This document shows positions 35,641-44,859 of a DNA stretch of 64,000 nucleotides, piece by piece; the stretch's first letter is position 1; every line of letters starts with the position of its first letter. This DNA comes from Methylomicrobium sp. Lineage in GTDB: Bacteria > Pseudomonadota > Gammaproteobacteria > Methylococcales > Methylomonadaceae. The DNA is taken from NCBI GenBank assembly GCA_018333785.1, contig JAGXSU010000107.1, positions 1-64,000 on the forward strand, given 5' to 3'. Both the position numbers and the translations under genes were made by a program. The notes under the pieces are model-generated. The model did no database searches and was not told where the DNA came from. It saw only the letters and a program-made list of their open reading frames with translations.

Positions 35641-37467
35641 TCATTCAGGCACAATTTCTATCAGCACTTCATTCGGATTGGCCGGCTCACCCTTGACCAC
35701 ATGAACGGCTTTGACGACACCGGCAATCGGTGCAGTAATTTCGGTTTCCATTTTCATCGCTTCGGTAACCAGCAACGCCTGTCCTGCATCCACTTTTTGG
35801 CCGTGTTTAACCAATACCTCAAGAATATTACAAGGCATGCTGACCACGACATCACCCGGTTCACTGGGCCGGCGACGTTTGCTGGAGATACTGCCTTGAA
35901 CCGCGCCTTGTGTACCGCCGTCGAGTACTATTTCATCCAGCGTTTCGACGACAATTTCTTCAGGCACGCCATCGACCATGAAATAAAAGTGACGCAGCGT
36001 TTGATTCTTGGGCCCCGCTCCGGTCACTTTTATATGGTAAGCCTCTCCATGCAATGCCACATTAAATTCGGTAGGCGCGGTTTTTGAACCATTTTCAACA
36101 GGTTCTTCAAGCTCCAAAGGCTCTGCGACCAAATGATCTGTGGAACGTAACTCCAGAAATTGTTTGCCGATTTCAGGGAACATCGCATAACTCAAGACGT
36201 CCTCATCATTTTTGGCCAGATGGGCAATTTCCTGACGCAGATGTTCGAATTCAGGCTTGAGTAAATCGGCCGGGCGGCATTCAATCAAGTCTTCTTTACC
36301 AATCGCCTTATGTTGTAATTCCTTGTTCACAGGGGCTGGGGCCTTACCGTATCCACCTTGCAAATAACGCTTCACTTCGTTGGAAATCGTGTCATAACGC
36401 TTACCCGTCAGGACATTCAATACCGCCTGAGTCCCAACGATTTGCGAAGTCGGTGTTACCAAAGGTGGATAACCCAGGTCTTCACGTACTTTGGGAATTT
36501 CTCTGTACACTTCTTCGATGCGATCCAGCGCATTTCGCTCTTTCAACTGATTGGCCAGATTCGAAATCATGCCGCCCGGCACCTGAAAAACGTGAACTCG
36601 CGTATCCACACCGGTAAATTCACTTTCAAAGCGGCGGTATTTTTTTCTGATATTGGCAAAATAGGCATTTGCCGCTTCGAGTTTATCCAAATCCAGACCG
36701 GTATCATACGGCGTGCCGCGCAGCGCGGTCACCAAACTCTCTGTAGGCGGATGACTGGTGCCGCCGGACCATGAGGACAAAGCCGTATCGACATGATCAC
36801 ATCCTGCTTCAATGGCTTTAAGCTGGCACATTTCTGCCAACCCGGATGTTGAATGTGTATGTAAATGCAACGGTAAATCCAGCGCATCTTTAAGTGCTTT
36901 GACTAAGTCGCTGGCAGCAAAAGGGGTCAGCAATCCGGCCATGTCTTTTATCGCAATCGAATCACAACCCAAATCCGCCAATGCTTTACCCAAAGTCACA
37001 AAACTTTTTACATCGTGTACCGGGCTAGTGGTGTAACAAATGGTTCCCTGCGCGTGTTTGCCGCTCGCCTTAGTTGCTTCAATAGCGGTTTGGAGATTTC
37101 TGACATCATTCAACGCATCAAAAATACGGAATACGTCCATGCCGTTAGCTGCTGCACGCTCAATGAACGCTTTAACGACATCATCGGAGTAATGGCGATA
37201 ACCCAACAAATTTTGTCCACGCAATAACATCTGCAAGCGGGTTTTAGGCAACGCAGCTCTAAACTTGCTAAGCCGTTCCCAGGGATCTTCTTTCAGAAAA
37301 CGCAAACAGGCATCAAAGGTCGCCCCGCCCCAGCATTCCAAGGACCAATAGCCGATATTATCGAGCATCTCGCATGCGGGAAGCATATCCTCAGTGCGCA
37401 GCCGCGTTGCAATCAATGATTGGTGAGCATCGCGAAGTATAACGTCAGTAATGTGTACTTTTTGCAT
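35641..37467 (-). CDS. pycB: Pyruvate carboxylase subunit B / oxaloacetate decarboxylase alpha
   Basis: 608 residues: carboxyltransferase TIM barrel (about 1-290, VILRDAHQSLIATRLRTEDML, with metal and lysine sites such as IAIKDMAGLL and LHLHTHSTSG), a PYC_OADA conserved middle, and a C-terminal biotinyl domain with VTEAMKMETEI (biotin Lys in AMKM). With pycA immediately upstream (25 bases), this is the alpha4-beta4 type pyruvate carboxylase of pseudomonads and methylotrophs, making oxaloacetate. No OadB/OadG sodium pump genes are here, so carboxylase is preferred over decarboxylase. SD AGGA before ATG. Confidence 0.9.
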   Translation of the reverse strand: MQKVHITDVILRDAHQSLIATRLRTEDMLPACEMLDNIGYWSLECWGGATFDACLRFLKEDPWERLSKFRAALPKTRLQMLLRGQNLLGYRHYSDDVVKAFIERAAANGMDVFRIFDALNDVRNLQTAIEATKASGKHAQGTICYTTSPVHDVKSFVTLGKALADLGCDSIAIKDMAGLLTPFAASDLVKALKDALDLPLHLHTHSTSGLAEMCQLKAIEAGCDHVDTALSSWSGGTSHPPTESLVTALRGTPYDTGLDLDKLEAANAYFANIRKKYRRFESEFTGVDTRVHVFQVPGGMISNLANQLKERNALDRIEEVYREIPKVREDLGYPPLVTPTSQIVGTQAVLNVLTGKRYDTISNEVKRYLQGGYGKAPAPVNKELQHKAIGKEDLIECRPADLLKPEFEHLRQEIAHLAKNDEDVLSYAMFPEIGKQFLELRSTDHLVAEPLELEEPVENGSKTAPTEFNVALHGEAYHIKVTGAGPKNQTLRHFYFMVDGVPEEIVVETLDEIVLDGGTQGAVQGSISSKRRRPSEPGDVVVSMPCNILEVLVKHGQKVDAGQALLVTEAMKMETEITAPIAGVVKAVHVVKGEPANPNEVLIEIVPE

Positions 37468-37491
37468 CGGGTATTCCTAGGAAAAACGGAT

Positions 37492-38910
37492 TCAAAGACC
37501 GGTGTGTGCGGCCATGGCTGCAGCAATTACGCTGGCCAATACTTCAGGCCTGGGTTTTAACGAATAATTGACCAGTTCGGGATGACTTTCGACAAAGCTG
37601 GTATTGAAGCGGCCGGATCGAAACTCAGGATGGCTCAAAATATTCAGATAATAAGGAATCGTCGTTTTAATGCCGAACAAACCCATATCTTTGAGTGCTC
37701 TTTCCCCGCGTTTGATGGCATCTTCCCAGGTATGCGCATTAACAATCACTTTAGCCAGCATGGAGTCATAATACGGGGGAACTTCATAGCCGGTATAGAT
37801 AGCCGTATCGGTTCGCACGCCAGGTCCACCCGGCGCGTAATATCGGGAAATATGTCCGAAACTGGGTAAAAAACTGTTTTTCGGGTCTTCGGCATTGACG
37901 CGAAACTGAATGGCGTAGCCCCTGCGTTTGATTTCCTCTTGCTTGAAACGCAAGGGCAAACCGGCAGCAACACGGATTTGTTCTTCGACAATATCAACGC
38001 CCGTAATGGTTTCAGTAATGGTATGCTCGACCTGAACACGGGTATTCATTTCCATAAAGTAAAAACGGTCCTTGTCATCCAGCAAGAACTCGACTGTCCC
38101 CGCATTGGTATAACCCACCGCTTTGGCCGCCAACACGGCAAGACCCCCAATATACTGCCGCTGAGCTTCATCGAGCTGGGGCGAGGGGGCTATTTCGATG
38201 AGCTTTTGATTGCGGCGCTGAATGGAACAATCGCGTTCGTAAAGATGAATGGTATTGCCGTGATGATCGCCCAGCACCTGCACTTCAATATGCCTTGGAT
38301 TGACGACACATTTTTCCAAAAATACATCGGCACTCCCAAAAGCTTTGGTCGCCTCGGAAATGACCCTGTCGTAGTTTTGCAGCAATTCCTGCTGGCTGTC
38401 GCAGCGACGAATGCCCCTGCCGCCCCCGCCGGACGTCGCTTTCAACATAATCGGATAACCGATTTGTTCCGCTATGGACAGTGCTTCTTCGACATTGGCA
38501 ACATTGCCTTCTGAACCGGGCGTCACCGGAATACCGGCTTTAATCATTGCTTTACGGGCTTCGGTTTTATCGCCCATGCGATGAATGACATCGGGCTCCG
38601 GACCTATAAAAACCAACCCACGGTCTTTGCAGATTTTAGCAAAAAGTGCATTTTCAGACAAAAAGCCATAACCCGGATGAATGGCATCGCAGCCGGTTGA
38701 AGCAGCCAGGTTGACCAGGGCGTGAGGGTTAAGATAACCGGCAAGGGGCTCACTCCCTATGCAGTAAGATTCGTCCGCCTTTTTGACATGCAGTGCAAAA
38801 CGGTCAGCCTCTGAATAGATTGCTACCGAGCGAATGCCCATTTCTGCGCAGGCCCTGATAATTCTGACAGCAATTTCGCCGCGATTGGCGATAAGAATTT
38901 TGCGTAACAT
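37492..38910 (-). CDS. pycA: Pyruvate carboxylase subunit A (biotin carboxylase)
   Basis: ATP-grasp biotin carboxylase, 472 residues from ATG 38910 (MLRKILIANRGEIAVRIIRAC). Visible: GYGFLSENALFA, ATP loop ATSGGGGRGIRRC, EKCVVNPRHIEVQVLGD and the catalytic EMNTRVQVEHTITE. It carboxylates biotin on PycB. AccC of fatty acid synthesis is very similar, but the pairing with pycB decides. An upstream in-frame start (38976) adds a non-conserved leader. A large 900-base gene-free region lies upstream before the LysR gene. Confidence 0.9.
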   Translation of the reverse strand: MLRKILIANRGEIAVRIIRACAEMGIRSVAIYSEADRFALHVKKADESYCIGSEPLAGYLNPHALVNLAASTGCDAIHPGYGFLSENALFAKICKDRGLVFIGPEPDVIHRMGDKTEARKAMIKAGIPVTPGSEGNVANVEEALSIAEQIGYPIMLKATSGGGGRGIRRCDSQQELLQNYDRVISEATKAFGSADVFLEKCVVNPRHIEVQVLGDHHGNTIHLYERDCSIQRRNQKLIEIAPSPQLDEAQRQYIGGLAVLAAKAVGYTNAGTVEFLLDDKDRFYFMEMNTRVQVEHTITETITGVDIVEEQIRVAAGLPLRFKQEEIKRRGYAIQFRVNAEDPKNSFLPSFGHISRYYAPGGPGVRTDTAIYTGYEVPPYYDSMLAKVIVNAHTWEDAIKRGERALKDMGLFGIKTTIPYYLNILSHPEFRSGRFNTSFVESHPELVNYSLKPRPEVLASVIAAAMAAHTGL

Positions 38911-39810
38911 AACAGCTGGAGACCCCGTTAAAGATATAAATTTGTAATTCTTCAGAGTAGACTGGGCGTTAGGCAATAGCCAAAACCCAATAGACAGACT
39001 TTTCGGAAGTTGAATACTTTGATTGTTTGATTAGGCTCTCCTAGCTAACCCCCAAACCACCCGATGCATCACTTTCATTTTATTGTATCGCCGAACAGTT
39101 ACTTGATTTTAAGCATAAGCCAGTTAGCAACTTAAATACATTTAATTATTTTAACGGAATAGTTAAATAAAACTAAACGATAAATACCCTGATTACACCG
39201 TTAACCTATCCCTTGAAAAACCATTATCAGTCCTCTCTATGTATTAAAGACAGTGACATATCAAGTTGTTACAGATATCAGCCAGTCGCTTTTGTTGGAA
39301 AAGCTTACTATCACATGATGGTACTGCCTTCTTACTCAATAATCGTTCAAGTTTGTTTGGTGTGGAGTATGCCTAGCGAAGAACGCCGTGAACCCGTCCA
39401 TGGGGCTTGCGGCAGCTCCCTGCTGCCGACATCCTCGCTAGGCATACCCCCACACATCCCCATTCCTAGACGTTTTTTCGGTCAAAAGGGAGTAGTTCCA
39501 AATTAAAACATCGTTATGGTCGATACCGTGAAAGTCTGGGTGGCAGATGGGTAGACTGAATAAGGGACAGCGCATCCACCTTTAACACCTTTGGCGGATG
39601 AGACCGTCGCCTTATCCGCCTTAAAACGGCCTTTCATTCACAGGGAGATGCCAAACCTTCATTGATGGCTTAGGATTAAATTCTCCAACCGGATATCACC
39701 CTGAATAATTTTATGCTTTTAACGTTTTCCTTGGATCAAGGAATTAATATTAATGTACCTTATTATTGATTTCTTGGAACATTTTTCAAATGATTTTTAA
39801 CCGTTAAGCG
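38911..39810. other. Gene-free region upstream of pycA
   Basis: 900 bases. Contains the presumed pycA promoter on the minus strand, a small dyad tttaac (39150-39155) / gttaaa (39162-39167) that could be a regulator site (LysR type, weak), and the large palindrome at 39367-39447. Short open frames are present but none has family character or a ribosome binding site. The part after 39490 shows nothing else I can name. Confidence 0.6.
39367..39447. repeat. 81-bp palindrome with nested hairpin
   Basis: gtatgcctagcga (39367-39379) and tcgctaggcatac (39435-39447) are perfect 13-bp inverted repeats. Inside lies a second hairpin, cggcagc (39410-39416) with gctgccg (39422-39428), and the palindrome ccatgg. 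It looks like a dispersed intergenic repeat or a mobile palindromic unit; no second copy is in the window. Confidence 0.75.
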
Positions 39811-40746
39811 CTATCGATACAGTTGCTCCACTTCATCCAACATTATCTGTCCGTTGGCGACAATAAATTTTATAAATGCCTCGGCTACCGGCGAAAGTTG
39901 CTTACCTTTGCGGTAAACGACATACCAGGACCGCACATCAGGAAAGCCCTGAACATCCAATTGCTTTAAAAAACCCGTTTTCAATTCCAACCACACGCAA
40001 TGGCGGGAAAGAATGGAAACACCCAAGCGCGCCAGCACGCCTTGTTTAATTGCCTCACTACTCCCCAACTCCATTGCCACATTCATGGTCGCATTATGGG
40101 AACTGAAATAACGCTCAACCGCCATCCGGGTTCCTGAACCACTCTCCCTGATCAAAAAAGGCTGATGCTCTAGCTGTTCAAAAGATATATTTTTAACGTC
40201 TACTAATGGGTGATCCGGCGAAGCAATAACAATCAGAGGATTATCCAGAAAATCTACGGCCTTTATATCTAAAGCATCGGGCACATGCGCCATGATCACC
40301 AAATCATCTTCATTGTGTTCCAGGCGCTCCAATATTCGGGTTCGATTGGCAACGATCATGTTAAATTCTACATTAGGATAAACCCTTTGAAAGGCGCCAA
40401 ACAAATGCGGCGTAAAATATTTTGCACTGGTGACGATAGCGATACTCAACTTTCCGGCCATACCGCCGCGCAGTTGCGTGAAACGCATATCCAGATGATT
40501 CAGTTCATCGAAAATGCGGTGACAGACTTGTTGAAGCTCCAAGCCTGGGGACGTCAGGTATTTTTTCTTACCGATCTGCTCAAACAGACTGACACCCAGG
40601 GATTCTTCCAGAATTTTAAGCTGAATGCTCAAGGCTGGCGGACTCAAATTCAATGCCTCGGCAGCCGCCTTAAAACTGGGCATTCTTGCTGCCGCATCGA
40701 AAAGTTGTAGTTGATGTAACGTAATCCGCATCGGCATTTTAGCCAT
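39811..40746 (-). CDS. LysR family transcriptional regulator
   Basis: 311 residues from ATG 40746 (other in-frame ATGs follow within 6 codons). N-terminal helix-turn-helix LHQLQLFDAAARMPSFKAAAEALNLSPPALSIQLKILEESLGVSLF, then a two-lobed effector domain (VIMAHVPDALDIKAV, LIVIASPDHPLV, FLIRESGSGTRMAVERYF). In Pseudomonas a LysR gene (pycR) neighbours pycA, and in other autotrophs and methylotrophs related regulators (CbbR type) control carbon fixation. Here it is on the same strand as pycA, about 900 bases upstream of it, so a role in pyc control is possible but unproven. Confidence 0.9.
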   Translation of the reverse strand: MAKMPMRITLHQLQLFDAAARMPSFKAAAEALNLSPPALSIQLKILEESLGVSLFEQIGKKKYLTSPGLELQQVCHRIFDELNHLDMRFTQLRGGMAGKLSIAIVTSAKYFTPHLFGAFQRVYPNVEFNMIVANRTRILERLEHNEDDLVIMAHVPDALDIKAVDFLDNPLIVIASPDHPLVDVKNISFEQLEHQPFLIRESGSGTRMAVERYFSSHNATMNVAMELGSSEAIKQGVLARLGVSILSRHCVWLELKTGFLKQLDVQGFPDVRSWYVVYRKGKQLSPVAEAFIKFIVANGQIMLDEVEQLYR

Positions 40747-40767
40747 CAAGAGAAAGTGATTTGCTTG

Positions 40768-42096
40768 TCATTCTATGCCATAACGTTTGCGTTTTCGCCA
40801 AAATGTAACGCGGCTCATACCCAGCATGCCAGCCGCAGCCTCAACTGACCCTGATGACCGTTTAAGTGCCTCGCGGATAGCATCCTCTTCATTTTTCGCC
40901 GCAATGACAGGTGTCTGTGCACTGGGTTCCGATTTGGCCGTTTCCCTGAATTCGGGGGGCAACTCACTCAATCTCAAACAAGCTCCCCGACCCACCGCAA
41001 AGGCGTATTCTATAATATTGTGTAATTCCCTGATATTACCCGGCCATTGATAATCCAGCAAAACCCGCATCGCCTGCGGATCAATTTTTTCTATTTTTCT
41101 GAAATTTTGGGCATTGTGCAATCGGATGAAATGCCACAGCAAAAGAGGAATATCTTCTCTTCGTTCACGCAAAGAAGGCAAAAATATGGGCACAACCCGC
41201 AAGCGGTACATTAAATCTTCACGAAATTGCCCGGATTTCACCTCTTCACGGAGAGAGCGATGGGTGGCCGCAACCAGACGCACATCCACATCCAGCAATC
41301 GGTCTCCGCCAACCGGATAGTAATTTCGCTCCTGAATGACCCGTAATAACTTGGCTTGAAGTTCTAATGGCAGTTCAGCAACTTCGTCCAAAAAAAGCGT
41401 GCCACCTTTGGCCCTTTGAAATAACCCAGGATGATCTTTGATGGCACCGGTAAAAGCCCCCCGAACATGCCCGAATAATTCGCTTTCCAGCAAGTTTGCA
41501 GACAAGGCCGCGCAGTTGATGGCCAAAAAAGGTGCCTGCCTGCGCATACTGAGATCATGAATGGCCCGGGCAACCAGTTCCTTGCCGGAACCGCTTTCCC
41601 CTCTGACCAGAACGGTGGCTTCTGTTTGGGCCGCGTTCTGTATGATTTGAAATACCGCTTCCATTGCCGGGGACCGGCTGATAATGCCATGAAAGTTTTG
41701 AGTGGATTCAACCGGCTTGATGGCGGGCTGTTTTTCAGATTCAAAATCGCGATCTACAACGACCCATGCAAGAGCGCCGGCCAATTGGTCATCAGGTCCA
41801 AACAGCCCCCGCTCTCTTACTGTCAGTCGCATGATTTTTCCGGCGTTACATTGAAATTCGACCGACCGGATTAAAACCTCATCCGGATAATCACTCGGAC
41901 AAGCGATCGGCGATGGCTGCCCTAAAAGTTCAGTTTGCATGAACCCGGTGATATCCTCAAGAGCCTGATTCCAGAACAGGACGCTGCCAGCTTCATCTAA
42001 GGCATAAAAAGGTAGATCATTGAATAATTCAAACAATCGCGCCAGAAGTTCGGCATCATTGAATTGCGCCAGCCAGGTTAAAAAGGACTCATTCAT
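40768..42096 (-). CDS. Sigma54-dependent transcriptional activator with PAS domain
   Basis: 442 residues: N-terminal PAS (about 20-115, [24 protein letters not shown]), AAA+ domain (about 135-370) with Walker A GESGSGKE at 166-173, GAFTGA at 213-218 (sigma54 contact) and [13 protein letters not shown], and a C-terminal Fis-type helix-turn-helix ([25 protein letters not shown]). It does not carry a receiver domain, so PAS sensing is likely (redox or small ligand). It is upstream of the LysR gene on the same strand, 21 bases apart, so both may be one unit. Targets are unknown. Confidence 0.93.
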   Translation of the reverse strand: MNESFLTWLAQFNDAELLARLFELFNDLPFYALDEAGSVLFWNQALEDITGFMQTELLGQPSPIACPSDYPDEVLIRSVEFQCNAGKIMRLTVRERGLFGPDDQLAGALAWVVVDRDFESEKQPAIKPVESTQNFHGIISRSPAMEAVFQIIQNAAQTEATVLVRGESGSGKELVARAIHDLSMRRQAPFLAINCAALSANLLESELFGHVRGAFTGAIKDHPGLFQRAKGGTLFLDEVAELPLELQAKLLRVIQERNYYPVGGDRLLDVDVRLVAATHRSLREEVKSGQFREDLMYRLRVVPIFLPSLRERREDIPLLLWHFIRLHNAQNFRKIEKIDPQAMRVLLDYQWPGNIRELHNIIEYAFAVGRGACLRLSELPPEFRETAKSEPSAQTPVIAAKNEEDAIREALKRSSGSVEAAAGMLGMSRVTFWRKRKRYGIE

Positions 42097-42158
42097 TTAC
42101 ATGGAATCATTATGGTTGTCCAACTGGTAAAGTTAAAAGCCCCATTTAACGGGTGACA

Positions 42159-43538
42159 TTAAATCACTTTTGAAAATGCCGCATTCTTTTTAGCCAGATA
42201 CCGGTCAAAAATCATACAGATATTGCGGATCAATAACCGCCCTGCCGGTAACACCTTGATGCCGGAGGATGAAACAACCAGCAAACCGTCTGCCTGCATG
42301 TTTTCCAATTCGCGCAATTCATTTGCAAAATAGTCGTCAAATACAAGGGCAAACTGTTGTTCGATAGCGTAGAAATGTAATTCAAAATGGCAAATTAATT
42401 GGGTGATGACTTCGCGGCGGATCTTATCATCCTGATTCAACACCACACCCTTAAATACCGGCAAATGATCCCGGCTTAAGGCCTGCGCATAGGTTTCCAG
42501 ATCTTTGGCATTCTGGATATAGGCATCCCCCACCCGTCCAATCGAGGTAATCCCCAAACCGATCAAATCACAATCGGAATGGGTGGAATAGCCTTGAAAA
42601 TTCCGATAAAGCTTACCTTCGCGCTGAGCAACCGCCAACTCGTCATCCGGTTTGGCAAAATGATCCATGCCGATATAGACATACCCTGCTTCTGTCAGCC
42701 GATGAATCACCGTTTGTAAAATAGCCAGCTTGACTTCAGCCGAAGGCAAATCGGCATCATTGATCTGCCGCTGGGTTTTAAAACGCTGTGGCAAGTGCGC
42801 ATAATTGAACACCGAGAAACGATCCGGCTCAACTGCCAAAATTTTATCCAGCGTGACCGAAAAACTTTGTACCGTCTGCAAAGGCAGCCCGTAGATCAAG
42901 TCAATACTGGTCGATCTGAAGCCTTCCTTGCGGGCAGCCGCCAAAACAGCAAACGTCTCCTGCTCGGATTGGATCCGGTTGACCGCTTTTTGCACATTAA
43001 CGTCAAAATCCTGCAAACCCAAACTGATGCGGTTAAAGCCTAGCCGCCTGAGCTCAGCAATTGTGGTGTCGTTGGTTTCTCTGGGATCGACTTCTATTGA
43101 ATACTGGCCTTCATCATCGGATCTAAAATGAAAATACTCACGCAGCGCGTTCATTAATGCCTGCATTTGAGCACTGTTTAAAAACGTGGGCGTACCCCCG
43201 CCCCAATGCAACTGATCGACGATACGCTTATGGTCAAAAAGAGCGCCTTGCAAGGCAATTTCCTTTATCACGTTCTGCAGATAAGGCTCGGCATGTTGCC
43301 GGTTGTTAGTAATAATTTTGTTGCAGGCGCAATAAAAGCAGACGGTATCGCAAAATGGGATGTGAACATACACAGACAGCGGTCCGCCCCGGGCATTGGA
43401 CAGTTCAATTTGGCGCAGATAATCCTGCTCGCCAAACCCGTCATGCAACTCCAACGCGGTTGGATAAGAGGTATAACGGGGTCCAGCGGTATCGTAACGA
43501 TTGATTAAATCGATGTCGAAAGTCAGATTTTGATTCAT
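42159..43538 (-). CDS. hemN: Oxygen-independent coproporphyrinogen III oxidase
   Basis: Radical SAM enzyme of heme synthesis, 459 residues (E. coli 457). Cluster motif C63-x3-C67-x2-C70 with a further C72 (PFCDTVCFYCACN), GGGTPTFL following, and N-terminal RYDTAGPRYTSYPTA as in real HemN rather than HemW. It replaces HemF under low oxygen. I looked for an FNR box (TTGAT-N4-ATCAA) before the gene and did not find one in the 82 bases after the upstream gene. Confidence 0.95.
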   Translation of the reverse strand: MNQNLTFDIDLINRYDTAGPRYTSYPTALELHDGFGEQDYLRQIELSNARGGPLSVYVHIPFCDTVCFYCACNKIITNNRQHAEPYLQNVIKEIALQGALFDHKRIVDQLHWGGGTPTFLNSAQMQALMNALREYFHFRSDDEGQYSIEVDPRETNDTTIAELRRLGFNRISLGLQDFDVNVQKAVNRIQSEQETFAVLAAARKEGFRSTSIDLIYGLPLQTVQSFSVTLDKILAVEPDRFSVFNYAHLPQRFKTQRQINDADLPSAEVKLAILQTVIHRLTEAGYVYIGMDHFAKPDDELAVAQREGKLYRNFQGYSTHSDCDLIGLGITSIGRVGDAYIQNAKDLETYAQALSRDHLPVFKGVVLNQDDKIRREVITQLICHFELHFYAIEQQFALVFDDYFANELRELENMQADGLLVVSSSGIKVLPAGRLLIRNICMIFDRYLAKKNAAFSKVI

Positions 43539-43620
43539 TTGCCGATGTTATTTTTTTGGGCTACACGTTGCATGAGGCTATGTTACTTTTTTTATATATC
43601 ACTGAGCGCTAAATTCTCGT

Positions 43621-43854
43621 TCAACCCGAGGTCAAAATGGTATAACAGGCCTGCGCATGCTCAGCCGCCGCCCGTCCCAGATCGGTCAAATAGCCGCCGT
43701 CATGCCGCGTGACCAAGCCTTTATGAAACATACGCTCTACCGCTTCAATCACAGAAGCATCCGCTGACTTATGGATCTTGATACCTTCCAAAGTTGTAGT
43801 CAGGTTATAGTGCAATAAAATGTTCAGCTCATCTACTAGTTCTTGTTTAAGCAT
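43621..43854 (-). CDS. Small conserved protein, TIGR02647-like
   Basis: 77 residues: MLKQELVDELNILLHYNLTTTLEGIKIHKSADASVIEAVERMFHKGLVT..., ending LTDLGRAAAEHAQACYTILTSG. The pattern with LTDLG..AAEHAQ matches, from memory, a small gammaproteobacterial family (TIGR02647) of unknown function, with a winged-helix feel (HDGGYLTDLG resembles a transcriptional regulator wing). SD aagggga precedes the ATG. Upstream of hemN on the same strand, 82 bases apart. Confidence 0.72.
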   Translation of the reverse strand: MLKQELVDELNILLHYNLTTTLEGIKIHKSADASVIEAVERMFHKGLVTRHDGGYLTDLGRAAAEHAQACYTILTSG

Positions 43855-44194
43855 AAAATCCCCTTATCTTGGTTAAAAGTGTTAACCGCACACGCTGCCA
43901 TGAGTGGTAGCGAAACGCTAATAATACTTAGTTTTGCCGGGAAACGCTGAATAAATCTAACGTGAAAAAAGTCTGATCCGACTTAAATCAGACTGAAGAT
44001 GGAAAAAAATTAACAACTGTTCAATTTTTGATTTACCAAAAACCATTGATAAACCATGTGTTTATTAAAATTTATGCTCATTCAGCAATTCGTTAGAAAA
44101 AATTAAATTGCTTTCCTAAAATCAGCGTCTTATCATAGCCTTGTTTATTTCAACGCTGCGTTTGAGCGGCATATTAAAAAAGTAAGAGAGTGTT
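43855..44194. promoter_or_regulatory. Long leader region of cspA
   Basis: 340 bases between the small minus-strand gene and cspA. AT-rich, with several possible -10 elements (for example tattaaaatt near 44060). Cold-shock genes often have long structured 5' leaders; the size fits, but I cannot mark the transcript start. SD taagagag is directly before the cspA ATG. Confidence 0.4.
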
Positions 44195-44404
44195 ATGGCA
44201 AATCAAGTTACAGGTACCGTCAAATGGTTCAATGATGAAAAAGGTTTTGGATTTATTGAACAGGAAGGTGGTAAAGACGTTTTCGTTCACCACAGTGCAA
44301 TCAACGGTTCTGGCCGTAAAACCTTGCATGAAGGCCAAAAAGTTACTATGGAAGTAACTCAAGGTCAAAAAGGCCCTCAAGCGGAAAACGTAACACCCGC
44401 TTAA
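44195..44404 (+). CDS. Cold-shock protein (CspA family)
   Basis: 69-residue single-stranded nucleic-acid-binding beta-barrel. RNP1 is KGFGFIE and RNP2 is DVFVHHSAI, with the typical [15 protein letters not shown] start. It acts as an RNA chaperone. Bounded by an SD (taagagag) and a strong terminator, so a single-gene unit, probably highly expressed. Confidence 0.95.
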   Translation: MANQVTGTVKWFNDEKGFGFIEQEGGKDVFVHHSAINGSGRKTLHEGQKVTMEVTQGQKGPQAENVTPA

Positions 44405-44418
44405 AAAATAATCCAATT

Positions 44419-44449
44419 AAACTGCCCAATTCATTTTGGGCAGTTTTTT
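44419..44449 (+). terminator. Rho-independent terminator after the cold-shock gene
   Basis: aactgccca / tgggcagtt stem with an 8-base loop, then a run of T. A textbook terminator 15 bases after the stop. Confidence 0.92.
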
Positions 44450-44859
44450 AATTAGAACCTCAAATGAATCGTTCTTGTTTACAGTTGTTTATTGACTTAC
44501 CGTAAATCAAAGATCCACCCCCCGCTTATTACCCCTCAAAAAATCTCACGCTTCAAATATTTCCGTCAGTTTTATCAAACTGCCTATTCGCTTTGATTGC
44601 GTTGACCAGAAAAATCATTACATCCGTGACACCAGCTTTGGCGCTGTTTTTTTTAATCCGCGACGCCTGGATTACCCCCCATGGAATGAATATCTCCAGC
44701 GTACGATCAGGTAGCCTGATTTCTCATTACACGACAGCTCAACCAAATCTGCTCTGATCATCTTATTCGCGTTTATCAACTTAAATTTATTCTGATAAGA
44801 TGGAATATTGGCCTCAAGAAGGTTTAAATCATTAACTCAAGGCGAATTACCTAAAGAAT
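44450..44859. other. Gene-free region before ettA
   Basis: About 410 bases. AT-rich; it should contain the ettA promoter, for instance around ttctgataagatggaat near 44793-44809. Nothing else recognisable. Confidence 0.4.

Noticed and set aside
39150-39167. tttaac/gttaaa dyad as LysR operator
   Set aside because: Short, AT-rich and about 240 bases from the pycA start; too weak to list as an operator, only mentioned in the gap entry.
39213-39506. Open frame of 97 codons in the pycA upstream gap
   Set aside because: It runs through the 81-bp palindrome, lacks a ribosome binding site and resembles no protein; considered repeat-derived.
43539-43620. FNR site before hemN
   Set aside because: ttgaa-cgag-aattt on the minus strand only partly matches TTGAT-N4-ATCAA.
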